64,000 nucleotides of DNA from Hydrangea macrophylla (taxonomy: Eukaryota; Streptophyta; Magnoliopsida; Cornales; Hydrangeaceae): positions 69,480,864-69,544,863 of the forward strand of contig CM066993.1 of the NCBI GenBank assembly GCA_033977485.1. The letters are read 5' to 3'. Position numbers and translations under genes: made by a program. This document shows positions 35,308 to 47,920 of this stretch, one piece after another. The notes below the pieces were generated by a model. That model was not told the DNA's origin, ran no database searches, and saw only the letters and a program-made list of their open reading frames with translations. Position 1 is the first letter of the stretch; each line of letters opens with the position of its first letter.

Positions 35308-35944
35308 ATCCCCCACATGAATGATAAATTGTCTATACAACATGCAAATGAAAATGCAGACACTAGTTCAAGTATCAACGAAGAAGTACTGCTTCAGACT
35401 AAGTAGCCTAGTGGCCTTGAACTTGCCCTAGTGATAAACTATCGGATTTACTAGCCGGTGAGTAGACTTTATTGTCTTTGAACTCCCAGCCATTTGTGTA
35501 AACCTAAACAATAGAATACACGCAGCCCTTCTTCTTACATATTTGGTTCTCACGTTTGTGTTCGTTTTGGCCTTGAACACCTCTTGGTTCCGTGAGTGTT
35601 TTAGAGAATTCAGCCTTCAAATTCTCATAGAAGCGGCCCCTTCTTACTCACGTAGGTGGTTACTATGAAGAGTATCCCGCAATACCCCACTTGGCCATTT
35701 TCCAAGGTATAGGAACCATTAAAAACGTATCTTATCCTTTTACTCGCGGCAGATAGACACTGACTCATCTTTGAAATGGGAGGAGGAAGATATAATTCTT
35801 CTCAGTGTGTACCGAGTACTACATAATTTAGTTTTCCCATTGAACCTAGATCTTGGGATCTCCAGTCAGCTAGGTTGGGTTTCCACTATGACGACTCTTG
35901 TTTGTGCATAGGCTTTAATCCCATTCCTCTCGATGAACTTTTCA

Positions 35945-36860
35945 CTTGCTCTCGCGTTGGCCTTTAGTTAATGGATCCGCTATGTTATCCTTTGACTTTA
36001 CATACACAATAGAGATAACTCCATTAGAGAGCAATTGTTCTATGGTATTATGTCTTTGACTATATGTCAAGACTTACCATACTTTTATGTGCATTTCCAA
36101 TTATCGATTGGCTACCACAATGCACAAATTCTTGACACAAGTTTTGTCCAACTTGGAATATCCTTTAAGAAAAAGCGAAGCCAATTTTACTTCCTCCCTT
36201 ACTTTATCTAAAACAATATATTGAGATTCCATTGTTGATCAGGCAATGCAAACCATTTAGAGGATTTCCATGGCACAACTGCACCTTTAAGTGTAAAGAC
36301 ATATCCATTCGTGGATTGTCAGTCTTTTTAAACAGATATCCAATTCGGACCTATTCCCTTTAAGTATAGTTGGATATCTTGTGCAGTGCAATTCATATAG
36401 CAGGGTGTATCTCACGTATCCAAGCACCCGATTATCGTTTTCCAATAATCCACACTTAGATTAATTGTATAACTTCGCAATTTATTAAATGAGTTACACT
36501 TTCCAGTCACGAGTGCAAATTAATTGGGACATCCATTAGACTACCAATTCAACATTAATATTCATATAGAAATATTCTACTGCCGATAATATATATACAT
36601 ATATATTTTAGGTATAGGTATACTCAAAGGATTGTGACCATACTAGTTCATCAGACTAACTAGTATAACACATGCAACAACTTAATCTGCATGTCAAACT
36701 TCATGTTTAACATTTCTTGGTAGTCTTAATCATATCATTATTGCTACTTATAAAGAGAATATCATTCACAAAGAGGAAACAATGACACAACAGATTTTCG
36801 TACTTTTGACACACATGATTTAAATCCATTTGACATTTAATCATCGATCATTGTCAAATT
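35945..36860 (-). pseudogene. Copia reverse transcriptase / RNase H relic
   Basis: On the minus strand, near 36,740-36,780, a degenerate active-site segment reads FVNDILFIS (family YVDDILF), so the second-position V is kept but Y and the first D are changed. At 36,240-36,400 a segment reads NGYVFTLKGAVVPWKSSK, and at about 36,150-36,240 ESQYIVLDKVREEVKL, both from RNase H. At 35,945-36,075 the C-terminal end reads GVISIVYVKSKDNIADPLTK. Frames differ between these pieces and stops intervene. Lineage by these words is close to Tork/TAR-type copia. No gag or integrase was recognised. Confidence 0.8.
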
Positions 36861-38565
36861 TTATCAAGCCATAACACCATTGTTTCGCCTCTTACAAGTC
36901 GAAACACTCTTTCTCTTATCTTGGACCAATAAAATCTTATCATTGTTCCACATTAAATTTTTGGCAGTTCAGATACTCATAACTGCTATTTTATTCTCGA
37001 GCCATTGTTTTAGAGATTACTCAAGCGTACACCATTTCCTCTCTTGTCCTTGAACAACAACTTTTGTTATTTTTCAACATTGAATTTCTAGAAATTCATA
37101 CACACATAAATCTTCTTTATGTTTGCTAGATCTTTCAAAGCCATTAGCTATAAGTTCCAGTGAATATGAACCCAGAATTTATATCCAAGGTTACCCCATG
37201 TAACTGTATTTATGAGCACAATAAATTTACAAGGCAAATAAATTATACTCAATATTTTCCATACTTACAAAACACATTTCAACATATTTGTACCCCCACA
37301 TTTGCAAGTATATGGTGATCACACGTTAAAACGAGCAACTTATAAATAGTAGTCCCACATTTTAAGTCACACTTTAATTTTGACATCCTTAAGATATACT
37401 TTGACAAAGTTTACGATTTCCAACTCATGCATTTTGTACATATATGTAATATCAATTAAGGAAAATACCATTGCAAACTATATGGATGCCAATGTTTTAA
37501 TTATTTTCCTTCAACTGGAAATTTACCATCTAAGATAAGTGAAGTCTAAAAGTAGTGCTCTATGTGAAAACTTAACCAAAAAACAATGACCAAGTGTGGG
37601 AAAAAATCATAGGACTTCTGTGGCCCATTACTGTGATTATCAGCATATACATGATGTGTATACGCACCAAAAAAATAATTGGAGAGAGACAAAAGATTTT
37701 AACAATTATATCTTTCCTCGTAATAGTAATTTCGGTACCCAATCACCGAACACAATGGTGCCGCCGGTGTCCATTCATGAATAGGTGCCAAGTATCTTTC
37801 AGTTTGACCCAATTAAACAGAATGTTATATTACAAACTGGTTTATAAATAAAAATTCAAATTGAATTGCCCAGAATGATATGGAATTAATTCACAACAAT
37901 TTGATTAAATGAATGAAAATTTTCTGAACCCTTTTGTTTTCCTCTGAACCGTCACTTCCTTTTGGTTCAAACAATGTGAATAATTTTCGGGATTGAATTA
38001 CTGTTTATCACAGTTCCACTGATGTGAAATGATTTCCATAAGATTCACTTCACTTTTGTTAAATAAAATAAGTAACAAATGGTTCACTGTTGAGTAAATA
38101 GATAGAAAAGATAAGTTTTGTGAATTGACAATCTCCAAAGACAACTTCTCTGGAATTATATGCATCACAAGATTGTGTAGATGACATACATACATACATG
38201 TGTACAGATTATGTATGCAACATGTCTACTTTGAATTGTAACAACACAATTAATACTATTATGTGCATCGTAATACAAAACACATACTACATAAACATGA
38301 AGATAAGTTTCAATGTGCATCTATTATTTGTCATCAAACAAAGAGAGATATACGACCATATATGTATATATTATATATATATATATATATCCACATACCA
38401 TATACGTTATTTAATCTCTCTGGACAAATTCAATTGACAACACAGTTTCATATAATCCAAACCCGCACAGGCCAGATTATTACCAAATGAATCACACAAT
38501 TTCCGAACCACTTTTTAATTTTCCAAGATTCATACAAATTAACCAATTCAAATTCGTCTTAAGAT

Positions 38566-39055
38566 TGTTATCCAAAATATATATATTGGGATTTATAAAT
38601 CTGAAAATAGAAATGCTTACTGATTGGAGATAAAAATAAATACAGTATAAATTTGAGAAAGAATCCGAGCCCAGCGAACTGTTTCCTTAAGAAGAATTTG
38701 CTCCCTCTCGGTGCACAAGGTTGATGAACAATCGTCTCCCAAGATAGAACGGATTTACAGTTCTGTATAAGTTGCACTCCAATATGCAGAACCCAACGAA
38801 CACAAATATATGTATAACACTCGAACATACATAATTCTAATATCCAGAGAGAGAGAATAATTATTTTTTTATATATAATTTTTTAAAATGAATGATCAAG
38901 ATCCATATATATAGGTTGCAAGAGACTGTTCGTCAACAGTCACAACCCTTCGAAAGGAGACCGTTCGTCAACAGTCACAAACATTCGAATAAGGGGTTGT
39001 TTGGCAAAACCCATATACAACACTAAATTCCAATTTATCATTCAATTTTCCAACA
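38566..39055 (-). repeat. 5' LTR of the decayed copia element
   Basis: 490 bp, near-identical to the left LTR. The sequence just inside it on the minus strand (ATCTTAAGACGAATTTG) is not the usual initiator-Met tRNA primer site, so the primer site is either unusual or deleted. Confidence 0.9.
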
Positions 39056-39060
39056 CATAG

Positions 39061-41130
39061 TTATCGAAGAAAGCAACATAGTCAAAATGGTAAGAAAAAA
39101 TTAGAAAAATGAAAGACTAATGTGTTAGAGTGCTTCACTCAATACTTAAAAAGGATATATTTAAATATCAATTTAGTGATATCTTACAATTTAGATAATT
39201 TAAAACCAGATATATATATATATATATATCTGAGATGATACTTCTCTAAAATAATTTAAGAAATGGTAAGCATGTGATAAGTGTTCAAGTATGTAATAGT
39301 TATTCAGCCAGTTTGATCCTTCAATTTGTTGTTACCTAGCCACTTGTGTACCAATCGTGTGCATTGCAATATCTATCGTTAGTTTTAGTGTTTTTCACTT
39401 TTTTCAATCAGATTCGTTCCACTTAATGAACACACAATATCTTTTTTTTTTTCCGATTCTTTATATCCAATAATTAATGATTTTCATTTACTTGCTGTTT
39501 AATAGTCAGTCCTAATAAGATTACAATTTCTATTGATTGAAATGAAAACGACAAGGCTATAAAAAAAAATCAAAATGACAAGGGTGAATTATACTGACTT
39601 CTCATGGGGTAAGGTCAAAATAAGGGGCATCCTCTAAGTATGGAAAATTATAATGATCGAAATAGTGATACCAAATTGATTACATTAATTATTGATATGT
39701 GATACTAGAAAAATTAGCCCTATATGCTAATTCATGTTTTAGTACTTTATTACAATAGCAACTCACAAAATTCTTTTTTACATTGTTTGAATATCTTTAT
39801 GATTTTGCCTAACACCTATAAATGTTTTCACAAGGAATAGTTGTTTTAATTTAGTAAATTAACAACTTACCATCATATGAATGAATTCAAGACTAAAAAA
39901 GATGGCGGGAATTTAAGTTTTACCTAACTACATGTTAAAACTAACCTAATCAAGTTGATATGAACTTATGATTATTTTTTAATAGCAATTTATTCAAATA
40001 AAGTTGATTGTTAAAAGAAATCTTCGTATTGGTTGTATAATTAAAAGATTAATTTTAAAAAATTCCAACATCAGTATCACTTTATAAGAACTCCTAAGCA
40101 TTGCATATTGAGAGCTTTTTCTTCTGCTAAAAAAATAAAATAAAAAATCTTGATACCTAATGCTTAGGTGAAATGGGACGTGTTGAATATAGAACATAAG
40201 CCATCTCTTTTTGTTTAGGCATTTCAAAAGTGCTCATCGAAGAAAAATGAAGTACTTCAAAAGTGGTATAGTTGAACTTTATTCTGCAAGTAAGGCTCAA
40301 TTTTCATGTAAAAAGTTTTTACTTTTAAAAACATCAACTCAATGTTACTATACGAAAAATAAAACAAAACAATAAGTAAGGGTATGACAATAGATGACAA
40401 GCAAAAAAAAAAAGCTAATTATATTTTTTGAATTAATATTGGTCAGACTATAACATATTTAAAATACAAAAAAAATTCATATTACAATACTTTCCTAAGA
40501 TACTTGACTAATATTTAAAAGCAATAATTGAGCAATTTCATGTTAGATTTTTTTCCCTCAAAGAATTGATTCGATTATTTACAGTGAATGCACTTTTGCT
40601 ACTACATTTAAATAGTCTACAATGATTGGTTTTGAGAGTATCCTATAACATTGAATATTTTGTCAATTTTAATTTATGATAATGAAGAATTACAATGTTA
40701 GAATTTTTTATTTAATACTTTATTTTTTGCTATTGAAAATTTAAAATTATAATAGCCAATAGAATGAACTACTCAAATGCTTATTTTATAATACGTATGT
40801 TCAAAACAATAATATTCACCTTATAGTGTTTTCATAAGAAAGTACTAAGAACAACTAAATTCAACTTGGTTGAATCAATATTATATCTAATAACACAATC
40901 AGTAAATATTTTTAAATTCTTCACCCAGAATTATTATGATTCTATATCATAATACATACTCCAATACTACATTTTTTTTTATAATCAAAATACTTAACAG
41001 AAAAGAAAATATTGTTATAAGAATAATTGCGTATATAAGTTTTCTATGTATTTTGTTTAATATTTCCAGTTTCATGCATTAAGTATTGACAAATTATTTA
41101 CTTTCAGTTATAGATATATAATAAAAATGA
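39061..41130. other. AT-rich sequence without a recognised gene
   Basis: No conserved coding segment. It may be the 3' part of a non-autonomous Helitron ending at 41,179, in which the copia element, the hairpin MULE and the hAT element would be later insertions. Confidence 0.4.
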
Positions 41131-41137
41131 CATCATT

Positions 41138-41179
41138 CACGTGCAACGCACGTGCAACGCACGTGCGTTATAAACTAGT
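41138..41179 (+). mobile_element. Helitron-type 3' terminus
   Basis: CACGTGCAACGCACGTG can fold into a hairpin and is partly duplicated. It is followed by CGTTATAAA and CTAG, then T. This is the 3' end structure of plant Helitrons on the plus strand. A candidate 5' TC end within the TCTATA run near 29,690 is only a guess. Confidence 0.55.
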
Positions 41180-42498
41180 ATATATATATATATATGTACA
41201 CATACATATATAACTGGTTAAATCTTATACAAATAATCTGTAAATCCTTTTACGACATCCAATATTCGATTGCCCTCAAATTTACACTGTATGAACTCTT
41301 ATATACTACATGCTTCTCTTTATTTTTCTTTTTCAATTTCACATCCACCATTGTTGAAGCATATCTGCATATGATGACCAAAAAACCCATTTTTACAAAA
41401 AAAAAAAAAAAATTAAAGACTGCTTTGTATGTTCTTTATATAAATAGAGATCCAGAAAGATTTCATAAACGGGAAACTGAGGAGTCAATACAAATCAAGT
41501 AGAAGATAGGGATATTTTTTTTGCAAACTATAGAGGCTTTGATTGAGTTTATTAATTATAGAGTATCATCCCTATGTAGATTGGGGGAGAGGAGGAGGCA
41601 CTGCTGCAGTTCATAGGAAGGGAGAAAAGCCACATAGGTAGAGTGCTAGAAGGAGAAAAGGCTGCATAAGCTGCATGTGGCATATTGTGGTGAAGGTTTT
41701 GGACTTGTATTTTATATATATAACTATTTGATATCTTGTGCTATGCACGGGCTGTACGCTATATGTATGAATTGTCAAATAGTTGAGACTCTAGCATTAC
41801 TGCATAGAAGCAACACAAGTTTGTGGTAGTGTAACTGAGGAAATCGGTTGAATTCTTTTTTTTTTCGCTGAAAGAGTTGGTCGTATTCACTCAGGTAAGC
41901 GAAGAGCCAAAGACTGGTTTTTGGCAATAAAAAAATTTACTTTCCTATATTTCATCAACTTTACATGTATCGGCTTATCTTTCCTTACCCTCATCCATTT
42001 CTCATCCCGCCTATTAATATGACAGTTGAAATAACTACATACATTAGGATTCAATTTGTAAATCTCATTGTCTATGCTCTCTCGTTGCCTATTACTCTAT
42101 TTGTCAACCTGCACATTTCATATGTTTCAGCATCTACATTTTCAAAACAGATAGATCTAGCTAATAAAATATGGCAACTAAGGGCAATTATATGGAAAAG
42201 TGCATCACTTTCAAAATAATTTCAACCTTCACAGCTGCTTTACAACAGTCGGGTGTGCTTTAATAAGGAAATTTTACTCAGCACAAGGGAAAATTTACAT
42301 TTACAAATAAGTGCACACAACAATCAAGAACTCTTTGGAAGGTAAAAATAAACACCACCACCATTCTTAGTATGTTCAAAAAAGAACATTAAGATATGTT
42401 CAAAAGTCAAGACTAAAGAGAGGCAACTTATGTTGTGCAGTTGCACCCCCTACACATCCCAAGTAGTTAATATTGTTATCATCAAAGTCATCACTGGT
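41180..42498. other. Intergenic sequence with a second Helitron-like hairpin
   Basis: Near 41,722-41,752 the minus strand reads CAGCCCGTGCATAGCACAAG then ATATCAAATAG, similar in plan to the Helitron end at 18,524 but degenerate. A short T-run and tail-like piece lies at 41,513. No gene was recognised. Confidence 0.4.
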
Positions 42499-43624
42499 CT
42501 AAAATGTAGCCTTGAACAGAAAGTGAGCAGGTTCTGATTCTGCAATGTAACCATATTTAGATGTGCTATATTTCTGGTGCACACCTATGAGTTTCCCAGT
42601 GCTAGGTTTCTGATGGAAAGTAACCATCAGCCTTGAGCATTCCCTTCAGAAACCAGAGAAAGAGTATTCATCGACGAAATATGCATCAATCGATGTAACT
42701 GCAACATTAGTACTTTATATATGTATACATATATTGGGAGAACCACTTATAGAATTTGTTCTTCTGAGTAGTTTGCATGTCTCTCACTGGTCTTACTCAT
42801 TGCTTAGACCCATTGAGAGTGCTGTGAGTGGTGAAAATTCATGCAACTACTAATAGTGATGGTGGAAACTTGAGCATTTCGTACTCGGTTAAGCAAAGTT
42901 CTATTATAAAGAAAGAGAGACGCTCTAGCTGATTTCAAGATCAAAGAAAGAAATGTTTTATTAGTATAATTCATATAGATTGTAAGTTTATAAAAATTTC
43001 AAGAATTTTTGAAACCCCCAGTAAAAACCTTTTTTGTCAGATTGAGCAGATTTGAGGAACCGTCTCATAAATACATATGGAGTGGGAACCGAGAGATTAA
43101 ACTGTAGGGTATTGACCATTTTTCTGCAGCCAATAAAAGAAAATCATCGTTTCTCATTCTAATAGTAAAGAAAGAAAAGTAGTCAAACCCGATTCACCAT
43201 TAGTAATAGAACCTACCGTTTGAAGCACTTCTTTTCTGCTATAGGCCTTGTCGAAAATCAAAATGAGATCCTCCACAAAAGGAACAGAAATTTCTTCATA
43301 ATGGCAAGCAGCACAGCTGTTATACCCACAAGCTGAAGTTTCTTCCTAACCACTTATTGAACTGCTAAGAATCTGTCTATAAGATTGTTGGTCAGATATA
43401 GAGTCTCTTCCATCAGCTCAAATTTGTAATGCACATGTTCATTGGATCAAGTGGGTTATGGGTTATTCAAAAGTTGAAGAATAGTTCATATTCAAAAAAA
43501 ATTTATCTCATACAGTATCAATACAACACAATATCTCACTGAGCTAGTCAATGAGAATTCCTCTCATCCTATCGTTGATGTCGAATTTATGAGCCATATA
43601 ATTTGGTGAGACACGGCTAGAACC
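42499..43624 (-). pseudogene. CYCB2: B2-type cyclin gene fragment with introns, degenerate
   Basis: B-type cyclins bind CDKs to drive mitotic entry; this copy cannot. Minus-strand exons: 43540-43624 (SPNYMAHKFDINDRMRGILI, then TAG where tryptophan is normal); 43217-43434 (VHYKFELMEETLYLT, LIDRFLAVQ, stop, then KKLQLVGITAVLLA, a small deletion, EISVPFVEDLIL); 43029-43123 ([20 protein letters not shown]); about 42750-42928 (ELCLTEYEMLKFPPSLL, then TGA and a frameshift); 42499-42643 ([18 protein letters not shown] to FLFKATF and TAG). These cover both cyclin boxes and the C-terminus; the N-terminus with the destruction box is absent. Most exon edges keep AG acceptors and GT donors, so the copy arose from genomic DNA, not mRNA. 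It lies among Helitron-like ends, and gene capture is the likely origin; a plain decayed duplicate is the alternative. Confidence 0.88.
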
Positions 43625-43881
43625 CTGCATTTGAATTGGGGAGAAACTTGTGTTCAGCGTAACAATGAGTACATATAGAGGGGAAAAAATACCAATTAAC
43701 AAAGGACAATAAATTTTCATTGGCAAGTTTGCAGGTTTTTTTTTTTTTTTTTCACTTCTGCGTGGTAAACATTATTGAGGGGCAGAAAGAGAGAAGAGAA
43801 GGAGAGCTTGACACCTAGGACTTTTGGAATGGTGATGTGGCAAGTTGTGGAGGCAGTTTGTGCTTCAGCCTTTACATATAT

Positions 43882-45203
43882 TGTTAGGAAACTGCATTCC
43901 CAGAATCCATTGACAGCGCGTATAAGTTGGTACTGCAAAAAAAATTACGTGAAATCTACAATAACCCTACAAGGGCGGAACTAGGGTTACCTTAAACTGT
44001 TAAAACGGATTGCTGTAGTAGACGAATCGAGAACACGGGCTCGATAACAGCTCACGATCTTCTACCGTATTCCTCCGCTGCCAAAATATCGAACTGAGTG
44101 TGGGCTCTTTCGAAATCCTTTCTGTTTTCTGCTCTCCCTCTTTTACGCTCTCTTTTCTATTCTGAGTTATAATTCTCTATATAGAAAAACACTAACTGAG
44201 GAGAGAGCCAAAGCAGCATATATATAGGCTATGATAGGGACTATAAGAAGTCAATAAGGAATAGGCTTCCTTATGGAATTAGGAAACCCTAATTCGAACT
44301 AAATCAGATTCCTATTTCCATAAATTATAATTCATACCACTAAAGAATTATAATTGCACTCCTACCCTTATCTCAAAAATATATTTCGAGCTCCATGTTA
44401 TTAAATGTTTATTATCTCCCCATGTTAAGATTACAGATATCCATTAATTAAATATAATTACTGACAATCATATTTAATTAATTTCTTAAAATTCCTTGAG
44501 ATCTTCTGCTTCACTTATCAGATATGTCGGATACAAAATCCACCTGCAGGGTTTGACATAATCAAAACTTATAAGCTTTCTCAAGGGGATATCATCAATC
44601 CCAAAATTGAGACATGGATTCCATCATTAATTAATATCCACCACATAATTAATATTGCCACCCAATCCAATGAGATATTGACCCATTTAAGGATCTCACC
44701 ATTTTAGGGATCAAAGTGTAAATATCAAATGTACGTGTCTACAAATTAACTTAGGATTTAGAGCATAAGCACTCATAATAGCCATGAGGTATTAATTATC
44801 TTATAAGTCAGTATAAAGATAATTACCCTAAGTCAGTCCCGTTTAATACACAAAGTGTACCAGCATAGTGAGTTGAAACTATATCGTTTTTCGTAGTCAA
44901 GACAAACCTACTACAATACCATACTGCAGTCCTACCGATGGTGTGTCCAATCCCATCTAAGACTGTAAACCAAAATCTTACATTCTATAATATTTGATGG
45001 CCTGATCTTCCGTGTGTAAGCCGAACTCTACACACCAAACCACCTACTATATAGAATGAGAGACACACATGCATAATATTAAATAAATAATATAATACAA
45101 ACATTGCCCACACAGATTCTCATAAAAAATGGATTATCTGATTTTATTAAATGAATAATAAATCAACTACATAAAGCATGGCTTTTAGTATATATCCCTA
45201 ACA
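43882..45203 (-). mobile_element. Solo LTR, 1,322 bp
   Basis: It begins TGTTAGGAAACTG and ends ATATCCCTAACA, so TG..CA with an inverted TGTTAGG. TATAT flanks both sides (43877-43881 and 45204-45208); because the site is AT-rich this duplication is less decisive. The interior is non-coding with leader-like sequence near 44,100-44,200. It splits a segment (43,790-43,880 and onward) that has a paralogue at 47,690-47,780. Confidence 0.7.
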
Positions 45204-45254
45204 TATATATATAGTAGATATGCTACGAAGGAGATAAATGGGAGAAAGAATAGA

Positions 45255-45260
<6 letters not shown>

Positions 45261-45302
<42 letters not shown>
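45261..45302. repeat. (GA)n microsatellite
   Basis: About 40 bp of GA repeats, preceded by GAATAGATGATTTGAGAG, which also precedes the GA repeat at 47,536. Confidence 0.9.
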
Positions 45303-45305
<3 letters not shown>

Positions 45306-47018
45306 CATGCAACGCACGAGAGAGAAAAATTAATCCAAAAAACGTTTGAAATTAAAAACTTAAGACAAAAAGAGTTAAAGTTATGATATATATATATATA
45401 ACAAAACGAGGAAAAAAAACAGAAATAGAACACCTAATTATATGAAATGAACACCTTACAATGATAAAAAGAAAAAAAAAACAAATGGAGTAAAGTCAAA
45501 ACTTCTGAAAATTATCAAGGTTGAATATAACTTAAGTGGTCTTGAGAAGGCCCGCCTTCTAGGTTCAACACTGGTAGACTTATTCTTGGTTTACCACCTA
45601 ATCCTAATTTATTTTTCCCTCATTTTTTTTCTTCTCTTTCCTATGAATTTTGAAATAATCTAAGTCTTGTTACTAAGAAAATGTTGGGGGAGTAAAAGAT
45701 GAGAATAGCCTAGATAAAAATTTTGAGTTTATTGATTCTAACTAATGAAGCTTTCAAGATTGAGAATAATTTGATTCGGTTTTGCTTGAACTTATTTTTC
45801 CACAACCAAACACAACATTAATTAGATTACAAAAACAAAACCATTACTACCCACTTAACCAAAATGGTGGCATCCACATAAAGGGGAGTACATGAACAAA
45901 AAACAAAAAAATATACGCAACTCAAACCAAAACAATATCTTGCTTGGAGTTTAATTACTCAAGAATTACTTCGAACTCAATTGGTGTGATAAAAAATTAT
46001 GCATAAAAGCAAGAAAATAAGAAATGAGAGCCTCCTTCTTGTGTTCATAAATGGCGAAGCGGGCAAGAGTATCGATCTCAACTAAGAAGCACGGACGCGG
46101 ACTAAGAAGTCCTACTCCCAATCCAAAGAAGAAAAGTTTTTATGCTTCCCGACAATTATACAAAGAAAAAAAGAAACTATATGTAATCAGACCATCCTAC
46201 TATCTGGGACAAAAATTCAGTAAGAATCACTATTGTCAATCAAACTTAGTAATTAATTGTGTAGAATCTATTCTTTTGAACAAATAATAGTTAGACTAAA
46301 ATAATTCTTTAAGTTAATGAATCTATATATAGCCTGCACATAACCACATTATGTGCAAGGCTTGGGAAAAAATATAAAAAGAACTACCTCCCTTGTACTT
46401 ATTTATAACTCCAAATCAAACACCATCAATCTGTAATACCAAGAAAGGCATGGCAAAAAGATTAATAGCAACTTAGTTTCATCCCAGACTATTCTTTTTG
46501 TACAACTTGATTATAAGATGTTAAAACATGATATTTTGGCCCATGGTGGTGGTTCTTTATCGGGATGACAAATATTTGAAGCTAAGTAGCCAACCTTTTA
46601 GATAATGAGATCAAGTGAACTGCATTTGAAAGGCATAGGGATATAAGAAAAACATTAACAACTTAAGGTCTACTTCGTTGGTGTAAGAATTATATTATAG
46701 TAAGCCATTAAAGAGCAGTTATGACTATAAATTCATAGAGTAATGCTATGCGTACGATCAAAAGAGGAGCTTTAAGTAGCACACCAGTAGCAAAAGTGAA
46801 AAACCACAATGTCCTTACATGATGGGTAGGATGAACTTGGCCCCTCTCTGCTCAATTGTTAGCATCCAATTTAATGTTTCGATCTATGGAATTGAACCAT
46901 CCCTGATCAGACTAAACACATAAAAATTTGAAAAACAAAATCAAATGTCCCAAATCACACAGAATAATGGAATGAAAGCAAGAGAATTTGAACTGTAAGA
47001 AAAAGAATCCATAATTAA
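45303..47018. other. AT-rich sequence, no supported gene
   Basis: Just after the GA repeat, TCTCATGCAACGCACGAGAG could form a Helitron-like hairpin on the minus strand. An open frame at 46,051-46,287 starts with a basic stretch (MAKRARVSISTKKHGRG) but matches no family I recognise and has no conserved context, so it is not called as a gene. Confidence 0.4.
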
Positions 47019-47225
47019 TCAAACCTTTTGATCAAATCGAATTGCAGATCGCTGGGTGTAACAGTAGCGTTGGCCGAAACGTCGCCGTCCTGTTGTGGTG
47101 ATGTCAGAGTTAACTCCAACGGTGGAGGCGAAGCGATCACCGATGAGACAGGTAGGAGATTGGGTAATTTGGGTGTTTGGTGAACACAATGAAGGAGAGA
47201 AAGATGAGCATAATGAAGATGTCAT

Positions 47226-47440
47226 ATGGAGAGAGAAAATAGTGACTCTATCAAAGGAGATTGGGGTCTGAATATAGAAGAGAGAAAACAGAGGAAAAAG
47301 GAAAAGAGTAGCTCTATCAAAGGAGATTGGGGTTTGGATATAGAAGAGAGAGTAAATAGAGGAAAAAGGAAAATGAAGGAAAGAGAGGAGAGGAAGAGTT
47401 GTATTCAATTTCAGGGAGATTGGTGTCTGAATATAGGCGC
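47226..47440. repeat. Tandem repeat of about 65 bp, two to three units
   Basis: CTCTATCAAAGGAGATTGGGGT recurs in shortened form: the core ATCAAAGGAGATTGGGGT starts near 47,249 and 47,314, followed each time by GATATAGAAGAGAGA-like sequence, and a third divergent unit (AGGGAGATTGGTGTCTGAAT) lies near 47,413. Open frames on both strands over it are periodic and not called. Confidence 0.7.
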
Positions 47441-47532
47441 ATGGTGTGGAGGCGAAGAGGCATTTTGGCTCTTGAGAGAAGTCGAGACGTTTGGATGAGA
47501 GGGTTTATGAGATAGATGGGAGACATAATAGA

Positions 47533-47572
<40 letters not shown>

Positions 47573-47689
47573 TCAGATTCAAGTTTAGTTGTTTATATAT
47601 TTTTTGTTTAGATGAGGAAGAGGAAGAGGAAGAGGCAAAGGCGTGAGTAGGTTTTAGTGAACAGTTAAAGTAGTGCACAGAGAAAGAAG

Positions 47690-47800
47690 AGAGGGAGAGC
47701 TTGACACCTAAGACTTTTGGAATGGTGATGTGGCAAGTTGTGGATGCAGCCTGTGCTTCAGTCTTTATAATAGATAGATTATAATAGAATAGATAGATTG
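47690..47800 (-). repeat. Paralogue of the 43,790-43,880 segment, with a degenerate Helitron-like hairpin
   Basis: GAGAGCTTGACACCTA, TTTTGGAATGGTGATGTGGC and TGTGCTTCAG are shared with 43,797-43,870 in the same orientation. At 47,792-47,815 the minus strand reads CCCGTATGCGCGGGTTTTCGA, similar to the Helitron end at 18,524 but without CTAG. These may be 5' and 3' edges of related Helitrons. Confidence 0.5.
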
Positions 47801-47920
47801 GTCGAAAACCCGCGCATACGGGAATCCTTAAAAATAGGAATGCATTTCTATTAAGTAAAAGTTTTGAAATAACCTCGTGCTATATACAGATTGTGTTATC
47901 AACACACATATATATAGGGA

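Larger units (their letters stand above)
34817..39055 (-). mobile_element. Decayed Ty1/copia retrotransposon with two LTRs
   Basis: Two direct repeats (34817-35307 and 38566-39055) begin TGTTATCC and end CCAACA. CATAG flanks the whole on both sides (34812-34816 and 39056-39060), a perfect 5-bp duplication. The minus orientation is shown by the polypurine tract GTGGGGGAT next to the left LTR and by the coding relics on the minus strand. The element is 4,239 bp, shorter than an intact copia element, and the frame is lost, so it is non-autonomous. The LTRs differ at only a few positions and in poly(T) length, pointing to a not very old insertion compared with the state of the internal region. 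Confidence 0.92.

Noticed and set aside
38568..38828. Minus-strand frame repeated at 34,858-35,151
   Set aside because: Both are within the LTRs of the copia element and represent non-coding LTR sequence.
46051..46287. Basic 78-codon frame MAKRARVSISTKKHGRG
   Set aside because: No family recognised, no splice or promoter context; chance is likely.
47019..47408. 129-codon minus-strand frame
   Set aside because: Half of it is the translation of a 65-bp tandem repeat; the rest matches nothing known to me.
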